This document shows positions 1 through 5,676 of a DNA stretch of 9,802 nt, piece by piece; the first letter of the stretch is position 1; each line of letters starts with the position of its first letter. Under the pieces are notes generated by a model, which saw only the letters and a program-made list of their open reading frames with translations, did no database searches and had not been told where the DNA came from. A program made the translations under genes and the position numbers. Origin of the DNA: a bacterium (GTDB lineage Bacteria > Bdellovibrionota > FAC87 > UBA2466); assembly GCA_022842225.1 (NCBI GenBank), contig JALHPX010000076.1:1-9802 (forward strand), read 5' to 3'.

Positions 1-815
1 TCTTGAAAGCCTAGAAAGTGGATGCGCTTGTTTTTGCCCGCTTGTTCCTTGAGTGCTTCTTCCATGGGGCCATTGCCGACAAAGACGGTGCGGTAGTCTT
101 TGAGTTTAGTGAGGCGCTCATGGATCGCCAATGCATCGCCGGGGCGTTTGCGTTCGAAAAGACGGGCCACAAAAAGGCTGACAAAGGCGCCCGCGGGGAT
201 TTTGTTTTTTTCTCGCCATTCTTTACGAAGGGCCGAAGCTTCGGTGGGAGAAGCGTGAAAGAAATTGTTGTCGACGCAGTAATGCGCGGGAAAAATCGCG
301 TCTTCAGAAATTCCCAGAGAGCGGTAGTACTCAAAATTCTTTTTACCAATCGAAACAAAGCGGTCCATTCCGGAGAAGAATAGTTTGCGAAACCGGGTTT
401 GAATCGGGCGGCGCCAGCGGTGGTGCGAGCTTTGAAAAGTCTCGCCGACAAAAATAGTATGAATGCCAAGGCGCGTCGCCAGCATCCGGATCATCCAATG
501 CTCGGGTAGGTAATAGCCAAAGATCACTACGGCCTTTGGCTTTACTTCCGAAAGTGTTTCTTTCAGCTTGCGGTAGCGCTCGCGTAACGGCAGCTGGCCT
601 AAGTTGAGAACTTGGCTCGGATACCCCTCCATCAGCGGTAGATTCCAATTTTGCTTCGGAATCTTACCTACCTCGTGAAACCACCACTTATTGCCGTCGA
701 ACTGAGGATTAAAGAACAAGATCTCGGTTCCCGAAATACGGCTGCACAACTCCCTAAAGACGGGAGAACGGTACTGTATGGGATGCGTGTCAAAGAGTAG
801 GAATTGAGCAGACAT
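1..815 (-). CDS. GT4-type glycosyltransferase, partial (3' end off window)
   Basis: This is an open frame from ATG at 815 to the left edge: 271 codons with no stop. The product is probably a cytoplasmic, nucleotide-sugar-dependent glycosyltransferase of the GT-B fold (family GT4) acting in envelope polysaccharide or glycolipid synthesis; the substrate cannot be told. Residues 5-18 (FLLFDTHPIQYRSP) form the first strand and the HPIQY-type loop typical of the N-terminal domain. PLMEGYP (60-66) and a beta-strand near 95-102 follow. The acceptor domain gives way at about residue 205 to the donor domain, with FVARLFERKRP (215-225), where the Lys/Arg usually contacts the donor phosphates, and VFVGNGPMEE (244-253). 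The conserved E-x7-E region lies beyond the edge. An in-frame ATG at 824 would add three residues; 815 fits the usual spacing to HPIQY better, and neither has a clear Shine-Dalgarno sequence. It is divergent from the gene at 885. Confidence 0.88.
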   Translation of the reverse strand, partial: MSAQFLLFDTHPIQYRSPVFRELCSRISGTEILFFNPQFDGNKWWFHEVGKIPKQNWNLPLMEGYPSQVLNLGQLPLRERYRKLKETLSEVKPKAVVIFGYYLPEHWMIRMLATRLGIHTIFVGETFQSSHHRWRRPIQTRFRKLFFSGMDRFVSIGKKNFEYYRSLGISEDAIFPAHYCVDNNFFHASPTEASALRKEWREKNKIPAGAFVSLFVARLFERKRPGDALAIHERLTKLKDYRTVFVGNGPMEEALKEQAGKNKRIHFLGFQ

Positions 816-844
816 GGTTGGCATAAGTTTATCATGTCTAAAAG

Positions 845-854
845 GTGTCGACAC
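845..854. promoter_or_regulatory. Perfect palindrome GTGTCGACAC between divergent genes
   Basis: A 10-bp perfect inverted repeat without a spacer lies in the short gap between the divergent glycosyltransferase start (815) and the small membrane-protein start (885). A dimeric regulator could bind such a site, but one palindrome of this length can occur by chance. No convincing -35/-10 pair could be fixed nearby; TATAGG at 870-875 is a weak -10 candidate on the plus strand. The operator role is inference. Confidence 0.25.
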
Positions 855-884
855 GTTTTGGGTCGTCGATATAGGCTCGGGTTT

Positions 885-1190
885 ATGCATCCGATTGAAC
901 TTGGAAACTGGGTATTAATTGCATTGGGAGTCTGCATGGCTCTCGGCGGGCCGTGGCTTTTGTACCGCACCATTCGATCTGAAATCGACGCTCGCAAAGC
1001 GCAGCCGGGCGTCCAGCCGCAATGGATTAACAGCGGAATTAACGTGTTAATCGCGCTGGCGTTGCTTTTTGCCGGAGTGCTTTTCGTCACCAATAATTTA
1101 CGCGGAAACCCGCTCGCATCCTTGAATTCTTCCACCACTGTCGCTGTCGTCGGGGCTTTCGGTGGAGAGGGTAGTTGTTCTCTCGCTTAA
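885..1190 (+). CDS. Small two-segment membrane protein, unknown function
   Basis: The product has 101 residues and no family that I recognise. Two hydrophobic segments are clear: about residues 9-27 (WVLIALGVCMALGGPWLLY) and about 50-70 (GINVLIALALLFAGVLFV and flanks). They are joined by a charged loop with IRSEIDARK, so it should be an inner-membrane hairpin protein. ATG at 885 was chosen because it places the first membrane segment near the N terminus. The frame is open further upstream to about 804, but that would add a Cys/Arg/His-rich stretch and run into the divergent glycosyltransferase. The Shine-Dalgarno match is weak. The last 16 bases overlap the next gene, so the two are probably co-transcribed and translationally linked. 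A membrane anchor or partner for the exported protein downstream is a guess from position only. Confidence 0.7.
   Translation: MHPIELGNWVLIALGVCMALGGPWLLYRTIRSEIDARKAQPGVQPQWINSGINVLIALALLFAGVLFVTNNLRGNPLASLNSSTTVAVVGAFGGEGSCSLA
1164..1170 (+). promoter_or_regulatory. Ribosome binding site GGAGAGG for the TTG-started gene
   Basis: GGAGAGG lies four bases before TTG at 1175, with its GGAG core seven bases away. It is inside the coding sequence of the preceding small membrane protein. It favours the rare TTG start over the in-frame ATG at 1238, which would remove the signal peptide. Confidence 0.6.
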
Positions 1191-2908
1191 TCCTCTTTAT
1201 CGCCGCTGTTTTTTCGGTTGTAAGTCCTGCGACGGAAATGCGTACTCACATTCTTGCACTGCCTCGTCCTTATCCGGGCGAAGCCAAGTTGCCCCGTCAT
1301 TCCTTAGGGCCCGCGGAGGGCATTGAAGTTTGGAATTATTTTGGCGGCGGGCCTGCAAACGCAAACCGCATCTTTTTTGAATTCGATCCCCGGTCCGGTC
1401 GTTACCGTCGCACTGGCTCTCGTGCGGAGAATCTCTTTGAGCATTCCAACGACAATGCCACTGCTTGCATGCTGCTGATCCAACAATCACTGCCTCGTCG
1501 CACGGATGCGACGGCGTTTTCCTCGATGCTGCGCGATAATTACTTTCCTAAAGGCCCGGACGCACTGGACTACTATTGGGAAGACATTGCTCGCCACAAT
1601 CTCGATCAAATCGTCGATTTAAAGTCTTTTACCTGGCTTGCTGCTGGCAAAATTCGTGAGCTCTTTGGCGCGGAACCGCCGTGGAGTCACCTCAGCGAAG
1701 TAGAGGGGCCACTGGATTGGTCGCGTGATCAAATGCAAGCGGCACTAGAACAGGGCGATGACCGCGTGCGCGCGAAACTCATTCGCTCGACGCTGCGATT
1801 GTATTCTGGTTTTGGCGGCGCCTCCGATGGCGATCGCGCTAGACCCGCAATCTATCCACTGCCTTGGTTTCATTTTTCTACCGAGCCTGAAAAAGTCGAG
1901 GACGCCCGCAGTCGGTATATTGCACAGTACGAGTTCTCTCGCGCGACCAATATTACCGTCGAGCGCGATGTGCTGAAGCTGATTTCCCTTGCTACCGCGA
2001 TCGCCCAGCAGAAGTCGCACGGGTTTTATATGCGCACTCCTTATGGGGAAGAAGGCGTGGGAGTTTTTGCTGTTGCTCTAGATTCCTCTCGCGCGCGGCT
2101 ATTTGAACGCGATCTGGCGGGTCGAGTTTATTCCCATGGCCTGGACGATGGCCGCATCATTCAAACCACGCTCGCAGATTTATCCGAGCGTTACCCGCTC
2201 TCAGAGGTGTTGGTCGGCAACCACGCGCTGGCTAGCTTCTTCCCTGAGATGCCGCAGTTCTACCGAGTGGATTTAGCGTCGCATTTTCTCTACGCTTATC
2301 GCTGCCCCTATCAGCTGCAGATTCGCCCAGAGGGTGCGTCAGCCTTTTCGTCGTGGTCGAGTCATTTGCCGCTTTGGGCCTACAACTTTGCAACGCTTGA
2401 TAGAGTTTTTGAACACCGCACGGGGCAGATGTCTCGGTTCTTCGATAAGGATCCCAAAGCACTCTTAGAGATTTTCCAGGCGCACGCTCAGGTGCCCTAC
2501 ACGCATTCTTTTTACGAACAACCCCTACGCTACTTAGAGCCGCTTGCGCGCGAGGGCAGTTGGGAATTCATGGGCCTCGACGAGAACGGCGCGGTACGCA
2601 GCGACTACTTCTTCTGGGTGGCCGCATCGATTCGCAAGATGGGCAGCAAAGTCGGCGTAGAACCTAAGTCCATCACCTTCACACTACGCAAACGAGAGCA
2701 CGGCATTCGCGATCAGCTTTTAGCCTTTGGTCTAAAGGACCCAGTGGATAGAGATTGGTACGAAAGCTGGGTAATCCCGTTCGAGGAATTTAAAGCGGTC
2801 CTCGATCCGCAACTCGCAAAAATCCCAGACTGGAAAGAGCGCATAGGGGTCGTCGACAACGGCTGGCGCATGTTCCGCGAAAACTACGAACTCCCCAGCC
2901 TGTTTTGA
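1175..2908 (+). CDS. Exported protein of unknown function (577 aa)
   Basis: I do not recognise this family. The frame starts at TTG 1175, supported by GGAGAGG just upstream and by the signal peptide this start supplies: MFSR, then a hydrophobic core LILFIAAVFSVV, then SPAT. No lipobox is seen. The in-frame ATG at 1238 (residue 22) is the alternative. The mature chain is long, aromatic-rich and apparently globular, with no internal membrane segment. Tracts that look conserved include VWNYFGGGPANANRIFFEF (52-70), GPDALDYYWEDIARHNL (127-143), GFYMRTPYGEEGVGVFAVAL (283-302), RIIQTTLADLSERYPLSEVL (327-346) and LPLWAYNFATLDRVFEHRTG (398-417). There are only two cysteines (98 and 377). The periplasm or cell surface is the likely location. 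It overlaps the upstream membrane-protein gene by 16 bases and ends nine bases from the convergent outer-membrane protein gene. No catalytic signature was identified. Confidence 0.85.
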   Translation: MFSRLILFIAAVFSVVSPATEMRTHILALPRPYPGEAKLPRHSLGPAEGIEVWNYFGGGPANANRIFFEFDPRSGRYRRTGSRAENLFEHSNDNATACMLLIQQSLPRRTDATAFSSMLRDNYFPKGPDALDYYWEDIARHNLDQIVDLKSFTWLAAGKIRELFGAEPPWSHLSEVEGPLDWSRDQMQAALEQGDDRVRAKLIRSTLRLYSGFGGASDGDRARPAIYPLPWFHFSTEPEKVEDARSRYIAQYEFSRATNITVERDVLKLISLATAIAQQKSHGFYMRTPYGEEGVGVFAVALDSSRARLFERDLAGRVYSHGLDDGRIIQTTLADLSERYPLSEVLVGNHALASFFPEMPQFYRVDLASHFLYAYRCPYQLQIRPEGASAFSSWSSHLPLWAYNFATLDRVFEHRTGQMSRFFDKDPKALLEIFQAHAQVPYTHSFYEQPLRYLEPLAREGSWEFMGLDENGAVRSDYFFWVAASIRKMGSKVGVEPKSITFTLRKREHGIRDQLLAFGLKDPVDRDWYESWVIPFEEFKAVLDPQLAKIPDWKERIGVVDNGWRMFRENYELPSLF

Positions 2909-2917
2909 TCTGTAGAT

Positions 2918-3583
2918 TTACATTTCGAATCGCAATCCCATGCGAATTTCGTCGCGCGCGAGATTGATCTGAGAGCCGCCGCTTTGGCTGGAGATGAGGT
3001 ATTCAAAAGTGAGGTACGTGTTGTTGATGCCCGTGGAAGCATCGAGCTGCGTGGCCGAACTGCTATCGAGGCGGTCTAACAAAAACGCCACGCCGAAACC
3101 GAGATTGCGGCCGTTGTAGCGAGTCATCTCCGGAGCCGCCAATTGGCGGGCAAAGTGGCGTTCAAAGCCTGCTTTTACAAACGGCACAAACCACTGGTCA
3201 TCGAGATAATCGAAGCGGTAGGTGGCATAGACGTCGACAGGAATCGTTTCTAACCAGCTTCCGTTCCCATTGACGCTGACTTTGCTGGTACGCGTAAAGC
3301 CTACGCCTGCTCCGATGCCGCCTTTGCCGTATTTGCCCTCTAAGGGCAGATACTCGAGTCCCAGCCGGGCACCCATCCCCATACGGTTGGTTTGCATGCC
3401 CGGGGCATAGGAATAATTCGGAAAACGGGTGGGCAGGAACTGCAAATCCATCCCCACGGCTAGGGGCGAAACAAAGCCGCTGCCATTGGGGAATGTTTCC
3501 TCAGAAGTGGAGGCATCTTCGCCAAATCCTTGGGAATTTAGGGTCAGCACCATACCCAGAAGTAACGTGGTCAATTTTTTCAT
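2918..3583 (-). CDS. Outer membrane beta-barrel protein (MXAN_2562-like)
   Basis: The product has 221 residues and probably forms a small beta-barrel in the outer membrane. An N-terminal signal peptide is visible (MKKLTTLLLGMVLTLNSQG, cleavage near 19-21). Alternating polar/hydrophobic strands rich in Gly and aromatic residues follow, for example LGLEYLP, GIGAGVGFTRTSKVSV and IPVDVYATYRFDYL. The chain ends in an amphipathic strand, IRMGLRFEM, although the final residue is Met rather than the usual Phe. The block WFVPFVKAGFERHF, then GFGVAFLLDRLDSSSATQLD, then GINNTYLTFEYL matches my recollection of the MXAN_2562 family of Myxococcota and Bdellovibrionota barrels; that assignment is from memory. 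The start at ATG 3583 is backed by AAGGAG six bases upstream (3590-3595). The gene is divergent from the DUF1844 gene and convergent with the unknown exported protein. Confidence 0.85.
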   Translation of the reverse strand: MKKLTTLLLGMVLTLNSQGFGEDASTSEETFPNGSGFVSPLAVGMDLQFLPTRFPNYSYAPGMQTNRMGMGARLGLEYLPLEGKYGKGGIGAGVGFTRTSKVSVNGNGSWLETIPVDVYATYRFDYLDDQWFVPFVKAGFERHFARQLAAPEMTRYNGRNLGFGVAFLLDRLDSSSATQLDASTGINNTYLTFEYLISSQSGGSQINLARDEIRMGLRFEM

Positions 3584-3589
3584 TCATAG

Positions 3590-3595
3590 CTCCTT
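3590..3595 (-). promoter_or_regulatory. Ribosome binding site AAGGAG for the beta-barrel gene
   Basis: On the minus strand AAGGAG lies six bases before ATG at 3583. This is a consensus site at ideal spacing and fixes the start. Confidence 0.75.
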
Positions 3596-3620
3596 GCCAG
3601 GCCAGTCATGGGTATATACT
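3594..3620 (+). promoter_or_regulatory. Candidate sigma70 promoter for DUF1844-nrnA
   Basis: TTGCCA (3594-3599, five of six bases to TTGACA) and TATACT (3615-3620, five of six to TATAAT) are separated by 15 bases, shorter than the 17-base optimum. The start of transcription would fall near 3627, about 27 bases before the ATG at 3654. The -10 box overlaps the palindrome GTATATAC (3612-3619). Confidence 0.45.
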
Positions 3621-3638
3621 GCAAAACGAGGTTGTTAA
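3611..3638 (-). promoter_or_regulatory. Candidate sigma70 promoter for the beta-barrel gene
   Basis: On the minus strand, TTAACA (3638-3633, five of six to TTGACA) is followed after 16 bases by TATACC (3616-3611, four of six). This would start transcription about 20-25 bases before the ATG at 3583. It overlaps the plus-strand candidate, so the two promoters would lie face to face over the same palindromic -10 region. The match is moderate only. Confidence 0.35.
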
Positions 3639-3640
3639 TC

Positions 3641-3647
3641 AAAGGAG
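3641..3647 (+). promoter_or_regulatory. Ribosome binding site AAAGGAG deciding the DUF1844 start
   Basis: AAAGGAG directly abuts an ATG at 3648, which is too close for initiation there. It is six bases from the in-frame ATG at 3654, which is therefore the better start. Confidence 0.7.
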
Positions 3648-3653
3648 ATGCCG

Positions 3654-4070
3654 ATGGACGCCGGTAAAGACGAACCAAGCTTTCGTGTCATTGATAAACG
3701 TAACCGCACCGACGAAAGTGACGAAAAATCGTCGGCAAGTGCCGGATCGCCGCCAACCCAAGAGAAAAAGGGCGATGGATTCGTGATGCACGATAAAGCG
3801 GCCGCAGATGCAGCCCCCACTGACATTGATTTCCCCACTTTGGTTTACTCCTTCGCCACGAGCGCGATGATTAGTCTTGGCCAAATTCAGGATCCGCAAA
3901 CGGGCAAACCAACAGAAATCAATCTCGGCTTGGCCAAACAAAACATTGATATTCTCTCGCTGCTTCAAGCCAAGACTCAGGGCAACTTAACGGCGGAAGA
4001 AGCCGAAATGCTCAAGCACTTCGTCACCGAACTTCGCCTGCTGTTTGTAGAAGCAGGTAAGAAGCGGTGA
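3654..4070 (+). CDS. DUF1844 domain protein
   Basis: The product has 138 residues from ATG 3654; the start is set by AAAGGAG at 3641-3647. Residues 1-55 are hydrophilic, charged and probably disordered (Asp, Lys, Ser, Ala and Pro rich). Residues 59-133 carry the DUF1844 signature in order: FPTLVYSFATSAMISLGQI (60-78), DPQTGKPTEINLGLAKQNID (80-99) and LLQAKTQGNLTAEEAEML (103-120), followed by a final helix with LRLLFVEAG. The domain is small and largely helical, with no known biochemical function. The family is found widely in delta-type proteobacteria, Acidobacteria and relatives. There is no signal peptide, so it is likely cytoplasmic. Its stop TGA overlaps the GTG start of nrnA (GTGA, 4067-4070), implying an operon and translational coupling. 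This suggests, without proving, a role linked to RNA or nucleotide turnover. Confidence 0.9.
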   Translation: MDAGKDEPSFRVIDKRNRTDESDEKSSASAGSPPTQEKKGDGFVMHDKAAADAAPTDIDFPTLVYSFATSAMISLGQIQDPQTGKPTEINLGLAKQNIDILSLLQAKTQGNLTAEEAEMLKHFVTELRLLFVEAGKKR

Positions 4071-5050
4071 AACTGGCAGAGGTTTGCGACAAAATCCGCA
4101 AAGCTCGCAGCTTTCTCGTAACGACCCATCGCATGCCGGATGGCGACGGGATTGGCTCGCAGACTGCACTTCACCTAGGGCTCATAGCGCTAGGGAAAAA
4201 GTCTCTCGCTCTGAATTTGCACGATACGCCGCTAAAGTTCTCTGGCGTGGATCCTCACAAAGTCATTCAAGTGTGGCAGCCAGGCACTCAGCTGGAGTCT
4301 GTAGATATCGCTTTTATCGTCGATACAAATGAATCCAAGATGCTGGGCGAGCTGGATGTGGCAGTGAAAGCCGCTGCCAAAGAACTCATTTTTATCGATC
4401 ACCACGTGCCGCCACCCACTCAGGAAAAATCCGCTTTTTATTTTTACGACGAGTCCGCGGCCGCCTCGGGAGAGCTGGTGTTCCGCTTGCTCGAAGCGCT
4501 TCAGGTAAAGCTCACCACCGCCATGAGCGAATCAATTTATGCCGCGATTTTTACCGACACGGGCGGCTTTCGTTACCGCCGCACTTCAGGCGCTACTCAC
4601 CGGATCACGGCCCAATTAATTGAAAATGGCGTGGAGCCCGAAAAACTCTTTCGCGAACTTTTCTCTCGGGATTCAGCGGCAAAATTGCGGCTGCTGGGCA
4701 ATGTTTTAGATCGCCTTGAGATCTTAGGCGACGGCAAGGTGGCGGTACTCACGGTGCCACTTGCGGTGCGAGAGGAGTACGGCGCCTCGGTCGAGGATAC
4801 CGAGAGCTTTGTAAATTCTCTGGGTGCGCTGGAGCAGATCCGTTTTGGGCTACTTTTTCGAGAAGAGCCCGGAAAGCGAGTCAAAGTCAGCTTGCGGGGC
4901 TACGGAACGACGGAAGTCGTGGGAATAGCCAAATACTTTGGCGGCGGTGGACACCGCTTTGCCGCGGGTCTTACGACGGACGGTTCGTTGGAGGACGTGC
5001 GGATGAAGGTTTTGGACCGGGTGTTGGAGCTTCTGGCTCAGGCGAAGTAA
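4067..5050 (+). CDS. nrnA: DHH/DHHA1 phosphoesterase, NrnA-type oligoribonuclease / pAp phosphatase
   Basis: The product has 327 residues, close to the usual length of NrnA. The family hydrolyses very short RNA oligonucleotides (nanoRNA) and/or 3'-phosphoadenosine 5'-phosphate in the cytoplasm with Mn2+; some relatives hydrolyse cyclic-dinucleotide products such as pApA. All DHH metal motifs are visible: H21 with PDGDGIGS (24-31; D25 and D27), D86 in FIVDTNES, the DHH triad D111-H112-H113, and D164 in TDTGGFRY. The DHHA1 substrate-binding domain follows, with YFGGGGHRFAAG (290-301). The start is GTG at 4067, overlapping the DUF1844 stop by four bases, with only a weak AGGT-type Shine-Dalgarno upstream, so coupled translation is likely. 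The last 80 bases are also coding on the opposite strand for the DTW protein. Which activity dominates cannot be read from sequence. Confidence 0.92.
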   Translation: MKLAEVCDKIRKARSFLVTTHRMPDGDGIGSQTALHLGLIALGKKSLALNLHDTPLKFSGVDPHKVIQVWQPGTQLESVDIAFIVDTNESKMLGELDVAVKAAAKELIFIDHHVPPPTQEKSAFYFYDESAAASGELVFRLLEALQVKLTTAMSESIYAAIFTDTGGFRYRRTSGATHRITAQLIENGVEPEKLFRELFSRDSAAKLRLLGNVLDRLEILGDGKVAVLTVPLAVREEYGASVEDTESFVNSLGALEQIRFGLLFREEPGKRVKVSLRGYGTTEVVGIAKYFGGGGHRFAAGLTTDGSLEDVRMKVLDRVLELLAQAK

Positions 5051-5627
5051 GCGCCTGCTCGTAAGCTTGAAAAATCTTTTCGGCCAAATCCGGCCGATTT
5101 CCCAAATACTTCAGACAGTAGGCAGCGCATTCTGCGGTCGAAAGGGCCGTTTTGTTGGCGGCACGGCGGGCCCGCAAATTCGAGGATTTCTCTTGGACCA
5201 GAACCAGCCGCTTTAATCGAAGCAGCCAGGCGTTGCGCCACCACAGCGTTTTGGCCTCTTTCCAATTGCCATCGATTAGGACAACCCCTTCAAATCTCTC
5301 GCTTAAATCAACGGCCTTCACGCCGGTCTTACTGATTTCGTACACGCCCGGTTCGTCGCCAACTTTTGCCGCTTCTCCTCGGCCGCCGACATAGAGCACG
5401 GCCCATTTGCCTCCCGCGCTAAGCGCGTCTTTACCGTCCCGGCTCCAGGCTTTTTTCAAATTTGGCCAACCCAAACCCCGTTGCACGCGGGTTAGAGGGT
5501 GGTTGGCAGCGACCATCGTTGAGGTGCCGCCTCGGCGTTTCGCTTCTTTGGGGTGCTGCAAAATCAAAAGACGAAGCCCAGATCGTGAATCTTGACGGGC
5601 TTCTGATTGATTTTCTCTTCTATCCAT
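4971..5627 (-). CDS. DTW-domain tRNA-uridine aminocarboxypropyltransferase (TapT-like)
   Basis: The product has 218 residues. DTW-domain proteins of the TapT/DTWD type transfer the 3-amino-3-carboxypropyl group from S-adenosylmethionine to uridine in tRNA (acp3U). Visible features are LRLLILQHPKEAKRRGGTST (18-37), GLGWPNLKKA (51-60), the core LIDGNWKEAKTLW (117-129) and LSTAECAAYCLKYLG (162-176). In the core the naming Asp-Thr-Trp motif reads DGNW instead of DGTW. The N-terminal CxxC zinc motifs of many homologues are absent, as in shorter bacterial members. The conserved domain ends near residue 192. The last 25 or so residues are Pro/Ser/Thr rich and encoded antisense to the 3' end of nrnA, suggesting stop-codon loss and read-through extension. 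The ATG at 5627 has no obvious Shine-Dalgarno. The gene is divergent from typA. The tRNA site modified is not inferable. Confidence 0.85.
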   Translation of the reverse strand: MDRRENQSEARQDSRSGLRLLILQHPKEAKRRGGTSTMVAANHPLTRVQRGLGWPNLKKAWSRDGKDALSAGGKWAVLYVGGRGEAAKVGDEPGVYEISKTGVKAVDLSERFEGVVLIDGNWKEAKTLWWRNAWLLRLKRLVLVQEKSSNLRARRAANKTALSTAECAAYCLKYLGNRPDLAEKIFQAYEQALTSPEPEAPTPGPKPSSARPPTNRPS

Positions 5628-5676
5628 GATGAGGTGCTGGTTTCTAACAAAACGAGTAATTTTTTACAAATCCCGC
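5628..5676. promoter_or_regulatory. Short AT-rich divergent control region
   Basis: These 49 bases separate the starts of the divergent DTW gene and typA, and must hold at least part of their signals unless promoters lie inside the neighbouring coding sequence. The centre (5644-5670) is AT-rich with a run of six T. No clear -35/-10 pair and no Shine-Dalgarno before either start was found. Confidence 0.3.

Noticed and set aside
11..648. Minus-strand open frames at 11-469 and 343-648 read as separate genes
   Set aside because: They are out of frame with the continuous glycosyltransferase frame that covers 1-815, and their translations are Ser/Arg/Pro-rich without family motifs.
804..884. Upstream extension of the small membrane protein to TTG 804 or ATG 834
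   Set aside because: The added residues are Cys/Arg/His-rich, overlap or crowd the divergent glycosyltransferase start, and put a non-signal-like stretch before the first membrane segment.
2909..2917. Terminator between the convergent 577-residue protein and beta-barrel genes
   Set aside because: The gap is nine bases and the flanking sequence has no GC-rich hairpin with a T tract.
5626..5676. 17-residue N-terminal extension of TypA
   Set aside because: The extension is not family-like and overlaps the DTW gene start; TypA proteins begin close to the IRNIAIIAHVDHGKTT region.
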